From Streptomyces roseicoloratus (GTDB taxonomy: Bacteria > Actinomycetota > Actinomycetes > Streptomycetales > Streptomycetaceae), in assembly GCF_004117935.1 (NCBI RefSeq), contig NZ_SDOY01000110.1:62001-126000 (forward strand): 64,000 bases of DNA, written 5' to 3'. The notes below the pieces were generated by a model. That model was not told the origin of the DNA and made no database searches. It was given only the letters and a program-made list of their open reading frames with translations. Made by a program: the position numbers and the translations under genes. Positions 49,205-60,960 of the stretch are shown in pieces; position 1 is the first letter of the stretch, and each line of letters starts with the position of its first letter.

Positions 49205-51153
49205 AGGACGGCACCGACACCGCGTCCGGAACCCCGGACCTCACCTCGGCCGGGACCGAGGCCGGCCGCACGCGGCCCCCGGCCGACCCGGCCCCGGAAC
49301 CGGCCCCGGCCCCCGGCCCGGACCGGGACCCTGCTCTCCTTCGGACCACGGCGTCCGCCCCCGACCCGTTCGACCAGGACGACCTGCCCGTGGCCCCCGG
49401 CGCCACGGGGCGGCTGCTGCGTTCGCTGCTCGCCGCGCACAGGGCGCGGGTCGTGGTCGCCGCGCTCGTACTGCTCGTGCAGCAGGCCGCGCTCCAGGCG
49501 GGCCCGCTGCTGGTGGCGTACGCGATCGACCGCGGCGTGCCGGCCTTCCGGGCCGGCGAGCACGGGCCGCTGGTCGTCGTGGCCCTCGGGTACCTGCTGT
49601 GCGCGGCGGGCGGCGCGCTGCTGCAGTACGTCTTCGTGCGGGCCGCGGCCCGGATCAACCAGGACGTCCTGCTCGACCTGCGCGGGCGGATCTTCCGGCA
49701 CGCGCAGGAGCTCAGCGTGGACTTCCACGAGCGCTACACCTCCGGCCGGCTGATCTCCCGGTCCACGACCGACGTCGAGTCGCTGCGCGAGCTGCTGTCC
49801 GAGGGGCTGCAGGAGCTGATCGGCGTGGTCCTGTCGTTCGTGTCGATCGCGCTGGTGCTGCTGTGGCTGGACCTGGGCATCGGCGCGGTCGCGGTGGCGT
49901 CGTTCGGGCCGCTGTACCTGCTCGTACGGCTCTACCGGCGCCGCTCGGCGGTGGTGTTCGCGCGGCGGTCGACGGCGATCGCCGCGGTGATCGTGAAGTT
50001 CGCGGAGACGATGAACGGCATCCGGCCGGTACGGGCGTTCCGCCGGGAGCGGGCCAACGACGCCGAGTTCGCCGCCCTGAACGAGCGGCACGCGCGCAGC
50101 AACGGCGACGCGCTCCTGGAGATGGCCCGCTATGTGGTGGGCTCGCGGCTGGTCGCCAACACGGCGGTGGCCGGGATGTGTCTGTGGGGCGCGTGGCGGG
50201 TGGCGGAGGGGAGCCTGGAGCTGGGCGTGCTGGCGGCGGCCGTACTGTACGTGCGGCGGCTGTACGACCCGATCGACCGGCTCGGCATGTTCCTCAACTC
50301 GTACGAGTCGGCGGCGGCCTCGCTCGCGAAGATCGCGGGCCTGCTCGCGCAGGAGCCGGGCGTCCCGGAGGCGTCGGCGCCGCGCCCGCTGCCGGAGCGG
50401 AGCGGGGGCGGGCCGGGGCGCGAGGTCGTCTTCGAGGGCGTGCGGTTCGCGTACCGGACGGGCGGCGAGGTGCTGCCGCGCTTCGACCTGACGATCCCGG
50501 CGGGCCAGACGGTCGCGGTGGTCGGTGCGACGGGCGCGGGCAAGTCGACGCTGGCGAAGCTGCTGGCGCGCTTCTACGACCCGACGGAGGGGCGGGTGCT
50601 GCTCGACGGCGTCGATCTGCGGGAGCTGTCGACGCCGGAGCTGCGGCGGGGCGTGGTGATGGTGACGCAGGAGGCGTTCCTGTTCTCGGGCACGGTCGCG
50701 GAGAACATCGTGATCGGCCGGCCGGACGCGAGCCGCGCGGAGATCGAGCAGGCGGCCAAGGCGATCGGCGCCCATGACTTCATCGCGGGCCTGCCGGACG
50801 GCTACGACACGGACGTCCGCAAGCGCGGCGGCCGCATCTCGGCCGGCCAGCGCCAGCTCGTCGCCTTCGCGCGGGCGCTGCTCGCGGACCCGGCCGTGCT
50901 CATCCTGGACGAGGCGACGAGTTCGCTGGACGTGCCGGGCGAGCGTGCGGTGCAGCGCGCGATGGACACGGTACTGGCGGGCCGGACGGCGGTGGTCATC
51001 GCCCACCGCCTGTCCACGGTGGAGGTCGCCGACCGGGTCCTGGTGATGGAGGCGGGCCACGTGGTGGAGGACGGCCCGCCGTCCGAACTGGTGGGCGGCG
51101 GGGGCCACTACGCGGGCCTCCACCGCGCCTGGCGCGACAGCCTGGTGAGCTGA
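49201..51153 (+). CDS. ABC exporter half-transporter B (canonical NBD)
   Basis: The 650-residue partner has an N-terminal Pro/Glu/Asp-rich region (about 1-65), a six-helix domain, and an ATPase with Walker A GATGAGKSTL, signature RISAGQRQLVAFARA and canonical Walker B LILDEATSSLD. The signature has ISAGQ, diverged from LSGGQ. Start (ATG 49201) overlaps the upstream stop. Substrate is unknown; such pairs often export drugs or lipids. A broken TetR-family gene follows directly. Confidence 0.94.
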   Translation: MKDGTDTASGTPDLTSAGTEAGRTRPPADPAPEPAPAPGPDRDPALLRTTASAPDPFDQDDLPVAPGATGRLLRSLLAAHRARVVVAALVLLVQQAALQAGPLLVAYAIDRGVPAFRAGEHGPLVVVALGYLLCAAGGALLQYVFVRAAARINQDVLLDLRGRIFRHAQELSVDFHERYTSGRLISRSTTDVESLRELLSEGLQELIGVVLSFVSIALVLLWLDLGIGAVAVASFGPLYLLVRLYRRRSAVVFARRSTAIAAVIVKFAETMNGIRPVRAFRRERANDAEFAALNERHARSNGDALLEMARYVVGSRLVANTAVAGMCLWGAWRVAEGSLELGVLAAAVLYVRRLYDPIDRLGMFLNSYESAAASLAKIAGLLAQEPGVPEASAPRPLPERSGGGPGREVVFEGVRFAYRTGGEVLPRFDLTIPAGQTVAVVGATGAGKSTLAKLLARFYDPTEGRVLLDGVDLRELSTPELRRGVVMVTQEAFLFSGTVAENIVIGRPDASRAEIEQAAKAIGAHDFIAGLPDGYDTDVRKRGGRISAGQRQLVAFARALLADPAVLILDEATSSLDVPGERAVQRAMDTVLAGRTAVVIAHRLSTVEVADRVLVMEAGHVVEDGPPSELVGGGGHYAGLHRAWRDSLVS

Positions 51154-51300
51154 CGCCTCCTCGCGCTCAGTGCCGGCCGCGGGCGCGCGGCTCCGCAGGA
51201 GGCCGTGCGCCGGGGTCGTGGTCAGGAGCACCGGCAGGGCGGCCGCGGTCCCCGCGCCGGACACGGACGGGGTGGAGGACCGCGCCGGCTGCTCGGGGTG

Positions 51301-51711
51301 TATGCGCCGCACCGGTGGATGGCGCACGCCATGGCCGGGTTCACGCGGCCGGTCGCCTCTCCGCACGCGATGGCGTCCACGGAGTGGGTGCCGGCGGTGC
51401 CGCGCCCGACCGCGATGACGGCCGAGCAGAAGCCGCACCCCCATCTGGCGATCTTCGCGTACGTCCAAGGGGTGGGACCGGCGGACGAGTTCGAGGAGCG
51501 GGCGCGCCGGGAGACCGGTGTCTCCGGCGACGAGCGGAGGGAAAAGAACGAGCCACGATGCGACGCGATCCAGTCGTCCGGTTCCCATGCCCTGCCGCTT
51601 CCCCTCTCCGAGGAGGGGGACTTCCGCCTCGACCTGGAGTCGCTCTTCGAGTTCGGCCTGCGGAGAACGCCGGACGGCATCGCCGCAATGATCGGCGAAA
51701 CGTCCGCTTAA
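51301..51711 (+). pseudogene. TetR-family regulator remnant (ligand domain only)
   Basis: This frame matches the C-terminal domain of TetR-type repressors: HRWMAHAM, ASTEWVPA, IFAYVQGVGPADEFEE, ARRETGVSGDE and DLESLFEFGLRRTPDGIAAMIG. No HTH is found upstream in any frame; 51154-51300 is degenerate GC-rich sequence. The remnant is 137 residues, against about 200-230 for intact members. It probably regulated the ABC exporter pair just upstream. The rest of the 51154-51914 gap holds no other credible gene. Confidence 0.65.
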
Positions 51712-51914
51712 CGAACACGCCCTTTCGGGCAACGGACGATTTCCGGTCAACTTGTTGACGCGCTCCTGACAGACGGTGTCCGCAGCTGTCACTCTCTCCC
51801 CGGCTCTTCGCAACGACGTTCAGCCGTTCACCCGTACGTGCTCCACAGCTCTGTTTGCTCTGCCCGGGCGGCCCCACCCAGTCACCCGGTACCCCCCTCG
51901 CAAAAGGAGTCTGC

Positions 51915-53945
51915 GTGAGATCCACGCCCAGCCGTCGCGCCACCGCGACCGGCGCTCTGATCGCTGCCGCCGCCATGATCGCCGTCGGCGTCCAGACCGG
52001 CACCGCCACCGCCGACCAGCTCGGCACCGCGCCCACGGCGCAGGCGGCCGGCAAGGCCAACCCCGGCAAGCTGCCGGCCGACCTCTCCCCCGCCCAGCGC
52101 GCCGCGCTCATCAAGGCCGCGCAGGCGGACTCCGCCGCGACGGCCAAGCAGCTCGGCCTCGGCGCCCAGGAGAAGCTGGTCGTCCGCGACGTCGTCCAGG
52201 ACCGCGACGGCACGACCCACACGCGCTACGAGCGCACGCTCAACGGGCTGCCCGTGCTCGGCGGTGACCTGATCGTCGCCGAGACCAAGGCCGGCGCCAC
52301 CGCCTCCGTCGCGAAGGCCACCCGCGCCGACATCACGAAGGTGGACACCGCCGCGGCGACCCTCGCCCCGGCCGCCGCCCAGAAGCAGGCCCTCGGCGTC
52401 GCGAGCGCCGACGGCGCCAAGAGCGCCAAGGCCGAGCGCGCCCCGCGCAAGGTCGTCTGGGCCGCGAACGGCACGCCCGTCCTCGCCTACGAGACGGTCG
52501 TCGGCGGCCTCCAGCAGGACGGCACGCCGAACGAGCTGCACGTCATCACCGACGCCAAGACCGGCGCGAAGCTGTACGAGTGGCAGGGTGTCCACACCGG
52601 CACCGGCAACACCATGTACAGCGGCCAGGTCACCCTCGGCACCGCCCCGTCGTACACCCTGACGGACACGGGCCGCGGCAACCACAAGACGTACAACCTC
52701 AACGGCGGCTCCTCCGGCACCGGCACGCTGTTCACCAACAGCACCGACGTCTGGGGCAACGGGCTCCCGTCCAACAAGGAGACCGCGGGCGCCGACGCGC
52801 ACTACGGCGCCGCGCTCACCTGGGACTACTACAAGAACGTGCACGGCCGCTCCGGCATCCGCGGCGACGGCGTCGGCGCGTACTCCCGGGTCCACTACGG
52901 CAACGCGTACGTCAACGCCTTCTGGCAGGACTCCTGCTTCTGCATGACCTACGGCGACGGGTCCGGCAACAGCAAGCCGCTGACCTCCATCGACGTGGCC
53001 GCGCACGAGATGACGCACGGCGTCACCTCCAACACCGCCGGCCTGGTCTACAGCGGCGAGTCCGGCGGCCTCAACGAGGCCACCTCGGACATCTTCGCGG
53101 CGGCGGTCGAGTTCTACGCCAACAACGCCCAGGACAAGGGCGACTACCTCGTCGGCGAGAAGATCGACATCCGCGGCAACGGCACCCCGCTGCGGTACAT
53201 GGACAAGCCGAGCAAGGACGGCTCGTCCAAGGACTACTGGTACTCCGGTATCGGCAACGTCGACGTCCACTACTCCTCGGGCGTCGCCAACCACTGGTAC
53301 TACCTGCTCTCCGAGGGCAGCGGTGCCAAGACCGTCAACGGCGTGAACTACGACTCGCCGACCTCCGACGGCCTGCCCGTCACCGGCATCGGCCGTGACA
53401 AGGCGTCGCTGATCTGGTTCAAGGCGCTCACCACCAAGTTCAGCTCGAACACCAACTACGCCGGCGCCCGCACGGGCACCGTCGCGGCGGCGACCGAGCT
53501 GTACGGCGCGAACAGCCCCGAGGTCCTCGCGGTGCAGCACGCCTGGGCCGGCGTCAACGTCGGAACCCGTCCGGGCGGCGGCGACCCCGACCCCGGCGGC
53601 AAGGTCTTCGAGAACACGGCCGACGTGTCCATCCCGGACTACGGCTCCGCCGTGACCTCCTCGGTCAGCGTCACCGGTGTCTCCGGCAACGCGCCGAGCA
53701 CCCTCAAGGTCGGCGTGAACATCGTCCACACCTACATCGGTGACCTGGTCGTGGACCTCATCGCGCCCGACGGCTCGGTCTACAACCTGCACAACCGGTC
53801 CGGTGGCAGCACCGACAACATCAACCAGACCTACACCGTGAACGCCTCCTCCGAGGTCGCCAACGGCACCTGGAAGCTCCGCGTCCAGGACAAGGCCTCG
53901 TGGGACACGGGTTACATCAACAGCTTCAAGCTGACGTTCCCGTAA
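51915..53945 (+). CDS. Secreted M4 (thermolysin-like) metalloprotease with P domain
   Basis: The 676-residue preproenzyme has a signal peptide (residues 1-33, RSTPSRRATATGALIAAAAM), an FTP/PepSY propeptide (about 40-215), the M4 catalytic domain with HEMTHG at about residue 365 and the third zinc ligand in GGLNEATSDIF, and a C-terminal P/proprotein-convertase domain (about 560-676). It should be secreted and degrade protein. The GTG at 51915 follows AAAAGGAG. A strong terminator follows the stop. It lies convergent with glgP. Confidence 0.96.
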   Translation: MRSTPSRRATATGALIAAAAMIAVGVQTGTATADQLGTAPTAQAAGKANPGKLPADLSPAQRAALIKAAQADSAATAKQLGLGAQEKLVVRDVVQDRDGTTHTRYERTLNGLPVLGGDLIVAETKAGATASVAKATRADITKVDTAAATLAPAAAQKQALGVASADGAKSAKAERAPRKVVWAANGTPVLAYETVVGGLQQDGTPNELHVITDAKTGAKLYEWQGVHTGTGNTMYSGQVTLGTAPSYTLTDTGRGNHKTYNLNGGSSGTGTLFTNSTDVWGNGLPSNKETAGADAHYGAALTWDYYKNVHGRSGIRGDGVGAYSRVHYGNAYVNAFWQDSCFCMTYGDGSGNSKPLTSIDVAAHEMTHGVTSNTAGLVYSGESGGLNEATSDIFAAAVEFYANNAQDKGDYLVGEKIDIRGNGTPLRYMDKPSKDGSSKDYWYSGIGNVDVHYSSGVANHWYYLLSEGSGAKTVNGVNYDSPTSDGLPVTGIGRDKASLIWFKALTTKFSSNTNYAGARTGTVAAATELYGANSPEVLAVQHAWAGVNVGTRPGGGDPDPGGKVFENTADVSIPDYGSAVTSSVSVTGVSGNAPSTLKVGVNIVHTYIGDLVVDLIAPDGSVYNLHNRSGGSTDNINQTYTVNASSEVANGTWKLRVQDKASWDTGYINSFKLTFP

Positions 53946-53992
53946 GCCCACGGCCGGTGAAGACCGGTCCGGCTCACTGATCCACGTCAGAA

Positions 53993-54030
53993 CGACGGCC
54001 CCCGGGGTGGGTTCACCCCGGGGGCCGTCG
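53993..54030. terminator. Bidirectional terminator between metalloprotease and glgP
   Basis: Perfect 17-bp arms (53993-54009 and 54014-54030) with a 4-nt loop sit between two convergent genes, so both can use it. Confidence 0.85.
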
Positions 54031-54059
54031 TCGTCGGACGCGGCCTCCCGTCCCGGCGT

Positions 54060-56633
54060 TCAGCGCATCAGGACCCCCGCCCCCTCCCCCTTCGTCTCCG
54101 CCGGCAGCGCCACCAGACCCGGTTCCGCCGGGTGGTCCAGGAGAGGGTGCGAGGGGAGGACCCGGACCGTGCAGCCGAAGGGGCCCGTGCGGTCCAGGGA
54201 CAGGGCGCCCGCGTAGGGCAGGCGGCCCTCCAGGTCGGGGCCGCCCGCCGGTTTGAGGACCACGGCGCGGGGGTCGCGCAGCCGGTCGTCCGCGTCCACC
54301 CGGCCGGTCACCGCCTGCACCTCGACGTCCTCGGGGCCCAGTTCGCCGAGCGACACCCGGACGCGGACCGCCGGAGTCGCACCGAGCTCCGCGTCCTCGA
54401 GGTCGTCGCCCACCTCCACGTGGTCGACCGACACCCGCGGCCAGGCCCCGCGCACCCGGGCCTTCCAGGCGGCCAGCGAGCGGGCCGCTTCCGGACCGAG
54501 GGCCCGGTGGGCCTCGGCTGCCGGGGTGTAGAGCCGCTCCACGTACTCCTTCACCATCCGGTCCGCGAGCACCCTGGGCCCGAGGTCGGCGAGGGTCCGC
54601 CGGACCATCGCGGTCCAGCCGTACGGCACGCCGTCCGGGCCGCGGTCGTAGAAGCGGGGCGCGACCCGGCGCTCGATCAGCTCGTAGAGCGCGGCGGCCT
54701 CCAGGTCGTCGCGGCGCTCCTCGTCGAGGGCGGCGGCACCGTCGGCGGTCGGGATCGCCCAGCCGAAGTCGGGCTCGAACCACTCGTCCCACCAGCCGTC
54801 CAGGACCGACAGGTTGAGGCAGCCGTTGAGCGCGGCCTTCATCCCGCTGGTGCCGCAGGCCTCCAGGGGCCGCAGCGGGTTGTTGAGCCACACGTCGCAG
54901 CCCGGGTAGAGGCCGCGGGCCATGCCCATCCCGTAGTCCGGCAGGAAGACGATCCGGTGCCGCACCCGTGGGTCGTCGGCGAACCGCACCAGCTCCTGCA
55001 CCAGCTTCTTCCCGCCGTCGTCGGCCGGGTGCGCCTTGCCCGCGACGACCAGCTGCACGGGTCGCTCGGGATGGAGCAGCAGCGACCGCAGCCGGTCCTT
55101 GTCGCGCAGCATCAGGGTGAGCCGCTTGTACGAGGGGACGCGGCGGGCGAAGCCGATGGTCAGGACCTCGGGGTCGAGGACGCCGTCGGTCCAGCCGAGT
55201 TCGGCGGCGGCCGCGCCGCGCTGCCGCCAGGAGGCCCGCACCCGCTGCCGTACGTCGAGGACGAGCCGTTCGCGCAGGGTGCGGCGCAGCTCCCACAGCT
55301 CGTGGTCGCTCGCGTCGGGCCCGAGCCGGGCGACCTCCGGGGCCGTCCAGGTCGGCGCGTGCACGCCGTTGGTGACCGAGGTGAGCGGGATCTCCTCGGC
55401 GTCGAAGCCGGGCCACAGGCCGGCGAACATGGCACGGCTGACGGAGCCGTGGAGCGTGGAGACGCCGTTGGCGCGGCGGGCGAGCCGCAGCCCCATGGCG
55501 GCCATGTTGAAGACCCCGGGCTCGCCGCCGAGCGGCGTCTCGTCGCCGAGCGCGAGGAGCCGGCCGGTGTCGACGCCGGGCAGGGCGCCGTCGTCGCCGA
55601 AGTGGCGGGCGACGAGCGCGCGGTCGAAGCGGTCGATGCCGGCGGCGACGGGCGTGTGGGTGGTGAACACCGTCCCGGCGCGCACGGCCTCCAGGGCGGC
55701 GTCGAAGCCGAGGCCCTGCCCCAGGCCGCCGGGGGACGGCCGCTCGCCCAGTTCCCTGATGCGTTCGAGCCCGAGGAAGCCGGCGTGGCCCTCGTTGGTG
55801 TGGAACACCTCCGGCTGCGGGGTGCCGGTGAGCCGGCAGTACGTGCGGACGGCGCGGACCCCGCCGATGCCCAGGAGCATCTCCTGGAGCAGCCGGTGCT
55901 CGCTGCCGCCGCCGTAGAGCCGGTCGGTGACCTCGCGTTCGCCGGGCGCGTTCTCCTCGACGTCCGAGTCGAGCAGCAGCAGCGGGACCCGGCCGACCCG
56001 GGCGGTCCAGACGTGGGCGTGCAGGCTGCGCCCGCCGGGCAGCGCCAGGGCGACGCGGGCGGGGGCGCCGTCGGGTTCGCGCAGCAGGGTGAGCGGCAGC
56101 TCGCCCGGGTCGAGCACCGGGTAGTGCTCCTGCTGCCAGCCGTCCCGGGAGAGCGACTGCCGGAAGTAGCCGTGCCGGTAGAGCAGTCCGACGCCGATGA
56201 GCGGGACGCCGAGGTCACTGGCGGCCTTGAGGTGGTCGCCGGCCAGGATGCCGAGGCCGCCGGAGTACTGCGGCAGGGCGCCGGTGATGCCGAACTCGGG
56301 CGAGAAGTACGCGACCGAGGCGGGCGGCTCGCCCTGCTGCCCCTGGTACCAGCGGGGTTCGGTCAGGTAGCGCTCGAGGTCCTCGGCCGCGGCGCGCAGC
56401 CGGGCCAGGAAGTCCTGGTCGGCGGCGAGCGCGGCGAGCCGCCCGCTGTCGATGGCGCCGAGCGCGCGGACGGGGTCGCCGTCGGCGGCGCGGATCCCTT
56501 CCGGGTCCACGCTCTCGAAGAGTTCACGGGTGGGTTCGTGCCAGGACCAGCGCAGGTTGTGCGCCAGGTCGGCGAGGGGTCGAAGGGTGTCGGGGAGGAC
56601 GGGACGCACGGTGAATCGACGGATTGCCTTCAC
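54060..56633 (-). CDS. glgP: Alpha-glucan phosphorylase
   Basis: GlgP releases glucose-1-phosphate from the non-reducing ends of alpha-1,4-glucan. The 857-residue protein is of the long actinobacterial/maltodextrin-type class with its N-terminal DUF3417-like part (VLPDTLRPLADLAHNLRWSW), PQYSGGLGILAGDHLKAASDLG, and the PLP region ACGTSGMKAALNG at about residue 597. The GTG at 56633 (VKAIRRFTV) follows an AAGGTGG ribosome site; a GTG at 56642 is less likely. It is divergent from glgE. Confidence 0.95.
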   Translation of the reverse strand: MKAIRRFTVRPVLPDTLRPLADLAHNLRWSWHEPTRELFESVDPEGIRAADGDPVRALGAIDSGRLAALAADQDFLARLRAAAEDLERYLTEPRWYQGQQGEPPASVAYFSPEFGITGALPQYSGGLGILAGDHLKAASDLGVPLIGVGLLYRHGYFRQSLSRDGWQQEHYPVLDPGELPLTLLREPDGAPARVALALPGGRSLHAHVWTARVGRVPLLLLDSDVEENAPGEREVTDRLYGGGSEHRLLQEMLLGIGGVRAVRTYCRLTGTPQPEVFHTNEGHAGFLGLERIRELGERPSPGGLGQGLGFDAALEAVRAGTVFTTHTPVAAGIDRFDRALVARHFGDDGALPGVDTGRLLALGDETPLGGEPGVFNMAAMGLRLARRANGVSTLHGSVSRAMFAGLWPGFDAEEIPLTSVTNGVHAPTWTAPEVARLGPDASDHELWELRRTLRERLVLDVRQRVRASWRQRGAAAAELGWTDGVLDPEVLTIGFARRVPSYKRLTLMLRDKDRLRSLLLHPERPVQLVVAGKAHPADDGGKKLVQELVRFADDPRVRHRIVFLPDYGMGMARGLYPGCDVWLNNPLRPLEACGTSGMKAALNGCLNLSVLDGWWDEWFEPDFGWAIPTADGAAALDEERRDDLEAAALYELIERRVAPRFYDRGPDGVPYGWTAMVRRTLADLGPRVLADRMVKEYVERLYTPAAEAHRALGPEAARSLAAWKARVRGAWPRVSVDHVEVGDDLEDAELGATPAVRVRVSLGELGPEDVEVQAVTGRVDADDRLRDPRAVVLKPAGGPDLEGRLPYAGALSLDRTGPFGCTVRVLPSHPLLDHPAEPGLVALPAETKGEGAGVLMR

Positions 56634-56666
56634 GTGTTCCACCTTCGCAGGCCGTGACGGAGCGGA

Positions 56667-56709
56667 GCGGAAGCACCACGCTGTGCTTCCGCGGTTCCGT
56701 GCACGGAAC
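56667..56709. promoter_or_regulatory. Palindromic sites in the glgP-glgE divergent region
   Basis: Two inverted repeats sit 34-76 bp upstream of glgP. The first has 10-bp arms (GCGGAAGCAC/GTGCTTCCGC, 56667-56692). The second is a perfect 16-bp palindrome, GTTCCGTGCACGGAAC (56694-56709). Their spacing and position fit an operator for a dimeric regulator of divergent glucan genes. The 388-bp divergent gap contains no coding frame that I credit. Confidence 0.5.
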
Positions 56710-56802
56710 TTACGCGACGCGGACGGTTCCCACCACGGGGCGCGGGGCGCATCGTCTGACGATCCGCCACAAGGACCCGGCCGATTTCTTGTCCGGGAGG
56801 AG

Positions 56803-56831
56803 TTCTTGCCCGTCCGGCTACGCCCTAGTAG
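56803..56831 (+). promoter_or_regulatory. Candidate glgE promoter
   Basis: TTCTTG (56803-56808) and TAGTAG (56826-56831) are 17 bp apart, about 190 bp before the chosen glgE start. The match is moderate. Confidence 0.3.
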
Positions 56832-57020
56832 TTAACAAAGCGCCGGATTGCCCACCCGGCATCCGGGGCAAGGCTCCTTTCCGTACCCCTCCGTACTCCC
56901 TCCAGACCCGCCATTCGAGTGAACGCGTACGGCGGCGGCCATCCCAGCGACCAACGGGCCGCCGACGGAGCTAGAAAGAGCGCACACCACCCGCACCCTC
57001 GCGAACCGTCAGGTGATGCC

Positions 57021-59014
57021 GTGAATCCGCTCATGGGACGCATTCCCGTCCTGGACGTCCGCCCCCTGGTCGACTGTGGCCGCCGCCCGGCGAAGGCGGT
57101 GGTGGGCGAGACCTTCGAAGTGACCGCCACCGTGTTCCGCGAGGGGCATGACGCCGTCGCCGCCAATGTCGTGCTGCGCGGCCCGTCCGGCCGGCCCGGC
57201 CCGTGGATCCCGATGCGCGAACTGGCCCCGGGCACCGACCGCTGGGGCGCGGAGGTGACCCCGGACGCCGAGGGTTCGTGGACGTACACGGTGGAGGCGT
57301 GGAGCGACCCGCTCACCACCTGGCGGCGGACCGCGAGGATCAAGATCCCGGCGGGAATCGATTCCGAACTGGTCCTCGCCGAGGGCGCCGAGCTGCACGA
57401 GCGGGCCGCCAAGGGCGTGCCGAAGAAGGGCGGCGGCCGGGAGGCGGTGCTCGCCGTCGCGGACACGCTGCGCGACGAGTCCCGGCCGGCCGCGGTGCGG
57501 CTCGCGGCGGCGCTCACGCCGCGCGTCCTGGAGTGCCTGGCCCGCCATCCGCTGCGCGAACTGCTGTCGAAGTCCCCGGCGTTGCCGCTGCGGGTGGAGC
57601 GGGAGCGGGCGCTGTTCGGTTCCTGGTACGAGTTCTTCCCGCGGTCCGAGGGCGTGCGGAAGGTGCGCGGCCGGACGGTGCCCGGCACGTTCCGCACGGC
57701 GGCCGAACGGCTTCCGGCGATCGCCGCGATGGGTTTCGACGTGGTCTACCTGCCGCCGATCCACCCGATCGGAGTGACCCACCGCAAGGGCCCGAACAAC
57801 TCGCTGTCGGCGAGCCCGGAGGACGTGGGTGTGCCGTGGGCGATCGGCTCGCCGGAGGGCGGGCACGACGCGGTCCACCCGGATCTGGGCACGATCGAGG
57901 ACTTCGACGCGTTCGTGGCGCGGGCGCGCGAGCTGCGCCTGGAGATCGCGCTGGACTTCGCGCTGCAGTGCTCGCCGGACCACCCGTGGGTGGAGAAGCA
58001 CCCGGAGTGGTTCGCCCGCCGCCCGGACGGCTCGATCGCGTACGCCGAGAACCCGCCGAAGAAGTACCAGGACATCTATCCGATCGCGTTCGACAACGAC
58101 ATGGACGGGATCGTCGCGGAGACCGTGCGGGTGCTGCGGCACTGGATGGACCACGGGGTGCGGATCTTCCGGGTGGACAACCCGCACACCAAGCCGGTGG
58201 TGTTCTGGGAGCGGGTGATCGGCGAGATCAACCGGGCCGACCCGGACGTGATCTTCCTGGCGGAGGCGTTCACCCGGCCCGCGATGATGCACGCGCTCGG
58301 CGCCGTCGGATTCCAGCAGTCGTACACCTACTTCACCTGGCGCAACACCAAGCAGGAGCTGACCGAGTACCTCACGGAGCTGTCCGGGGACACCGCCGCC
58401 TGCATGCGGCCCAACTTCTTCGTGAACACCCCGGACATCCTGCACGCCTACCTCCAGCACGGCGGCCGGCCGGCCTTCGAGGTGCGCGCGGTGCTCGCGG
58501 CCACGCTCTCGCCGACCTGGGGTGTCTACGCCGGCTACGAGCTGTGCGAGAACACCCCGCTGCGGGAGGGCAGCGAGGAGTACCTGGACTCGGAGAAGTA
58601 CCAACTGCGGCCGCGGGACTGGGAGTCGGCGGAGCGCTCGGGTGCCTCCATCGCCCCGCTGATCACCACCCTGAACCGGGTCAGGCGCCGCAATCCGGCC
58701 CTGCGCCGGCTGCGGAACCTGACCTTCCACGCGACGGACAACGACGCCGTCATCGCGTATTCCAAGCGCTCGGGTCCGAACACCGTCCTGGTGGTCGCCA
58801 ACCTCGACCCCCACCACACCCAGGAGGCCACGGTCTCGTTGAACATGCCGGAACTCGGCCTCGCCTGGCACGAGACCGTGCCGGTGCGCGACGAGCTCAC
58901 CGGCGAGACCTATCACTGGGGCAGGACCGATTACGTACGCCTCGAGCCGGGTGTCACGCCCGCACACGTACTCGTCCTGCGACCGTCCCCGCAGACCGGA
59001 GGGTCACCCACATC

Positions 59015-59018
<4 letters not shown>
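57021..59018 (+). CDS. glgE: Alpha-1,4-glucan:maltose-1-phosphate maltosyltransferase
   Basis: GlgE adds maltose from maltose-1-phosphate to a growing alpha-1,4-glucan. It is a GH13_3 enzyme. Here 665 residues start at GTG 57021 ([15 protein letters not shown]); a GTG at 56919 would add 34 Arg/His-rich residues absent from the GlgE proteins I recall. Key parts are [22 protein letters not shown], nucleophile Asp in [11 protein letters not shown], acid Glu in [10 protein letters not shown] and the [13 protein letters not shown] donor loop. The stop overlaps the treS ATG as ATGA, so the two are coupled. Confidence 0.96.
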
Positions 59019-60727
<1,709 letters not shown>

Positions 60728-60752
60728 AGTACCGTCAGTTCAGTTCTGTCCC

Positions 60753-60780
60753 GTGTGGGGCGGTTTCCGCCGCCCCACAC
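60753..60780 (+). terminator. Terminator between treS and mak
   Basis: Perfect 11-bp arms (60753-60763 and 60770-60780) with a 6-nt loop start 26 bp after the treS stop; TCCC/GGGA can extend it. The 233-bp gap also has a direct repeat (CCATACGG near 60811 and 60833). Mak and glgB may therefore have their own promoter. Confidence 0.7.
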
Positions 60781-60960
60781 CGGGAACTGTGTCCCACACA
60801 CGATTCAGGTCCATACGGGCCTTCTTGTCGGGCCCATACGGATCTTCCCCTTCCGACACGTCCCGCACAGCCGGACAGCCGAAGCCGCCATCCGGGACAC
60901 TCTGCGCATTTGAACGCTTACGCACACCCCTTGCGCACCCCGGGGAAAGGACGCGATGCC

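Noticed and set aside
49135..51813. Long minus-strand frame opposite the ABC exporter gene
   Set aside because: It is antisense to a protein with complete Walker motifs and TM helices, and is rich in Arg/His/Gln without any motif.
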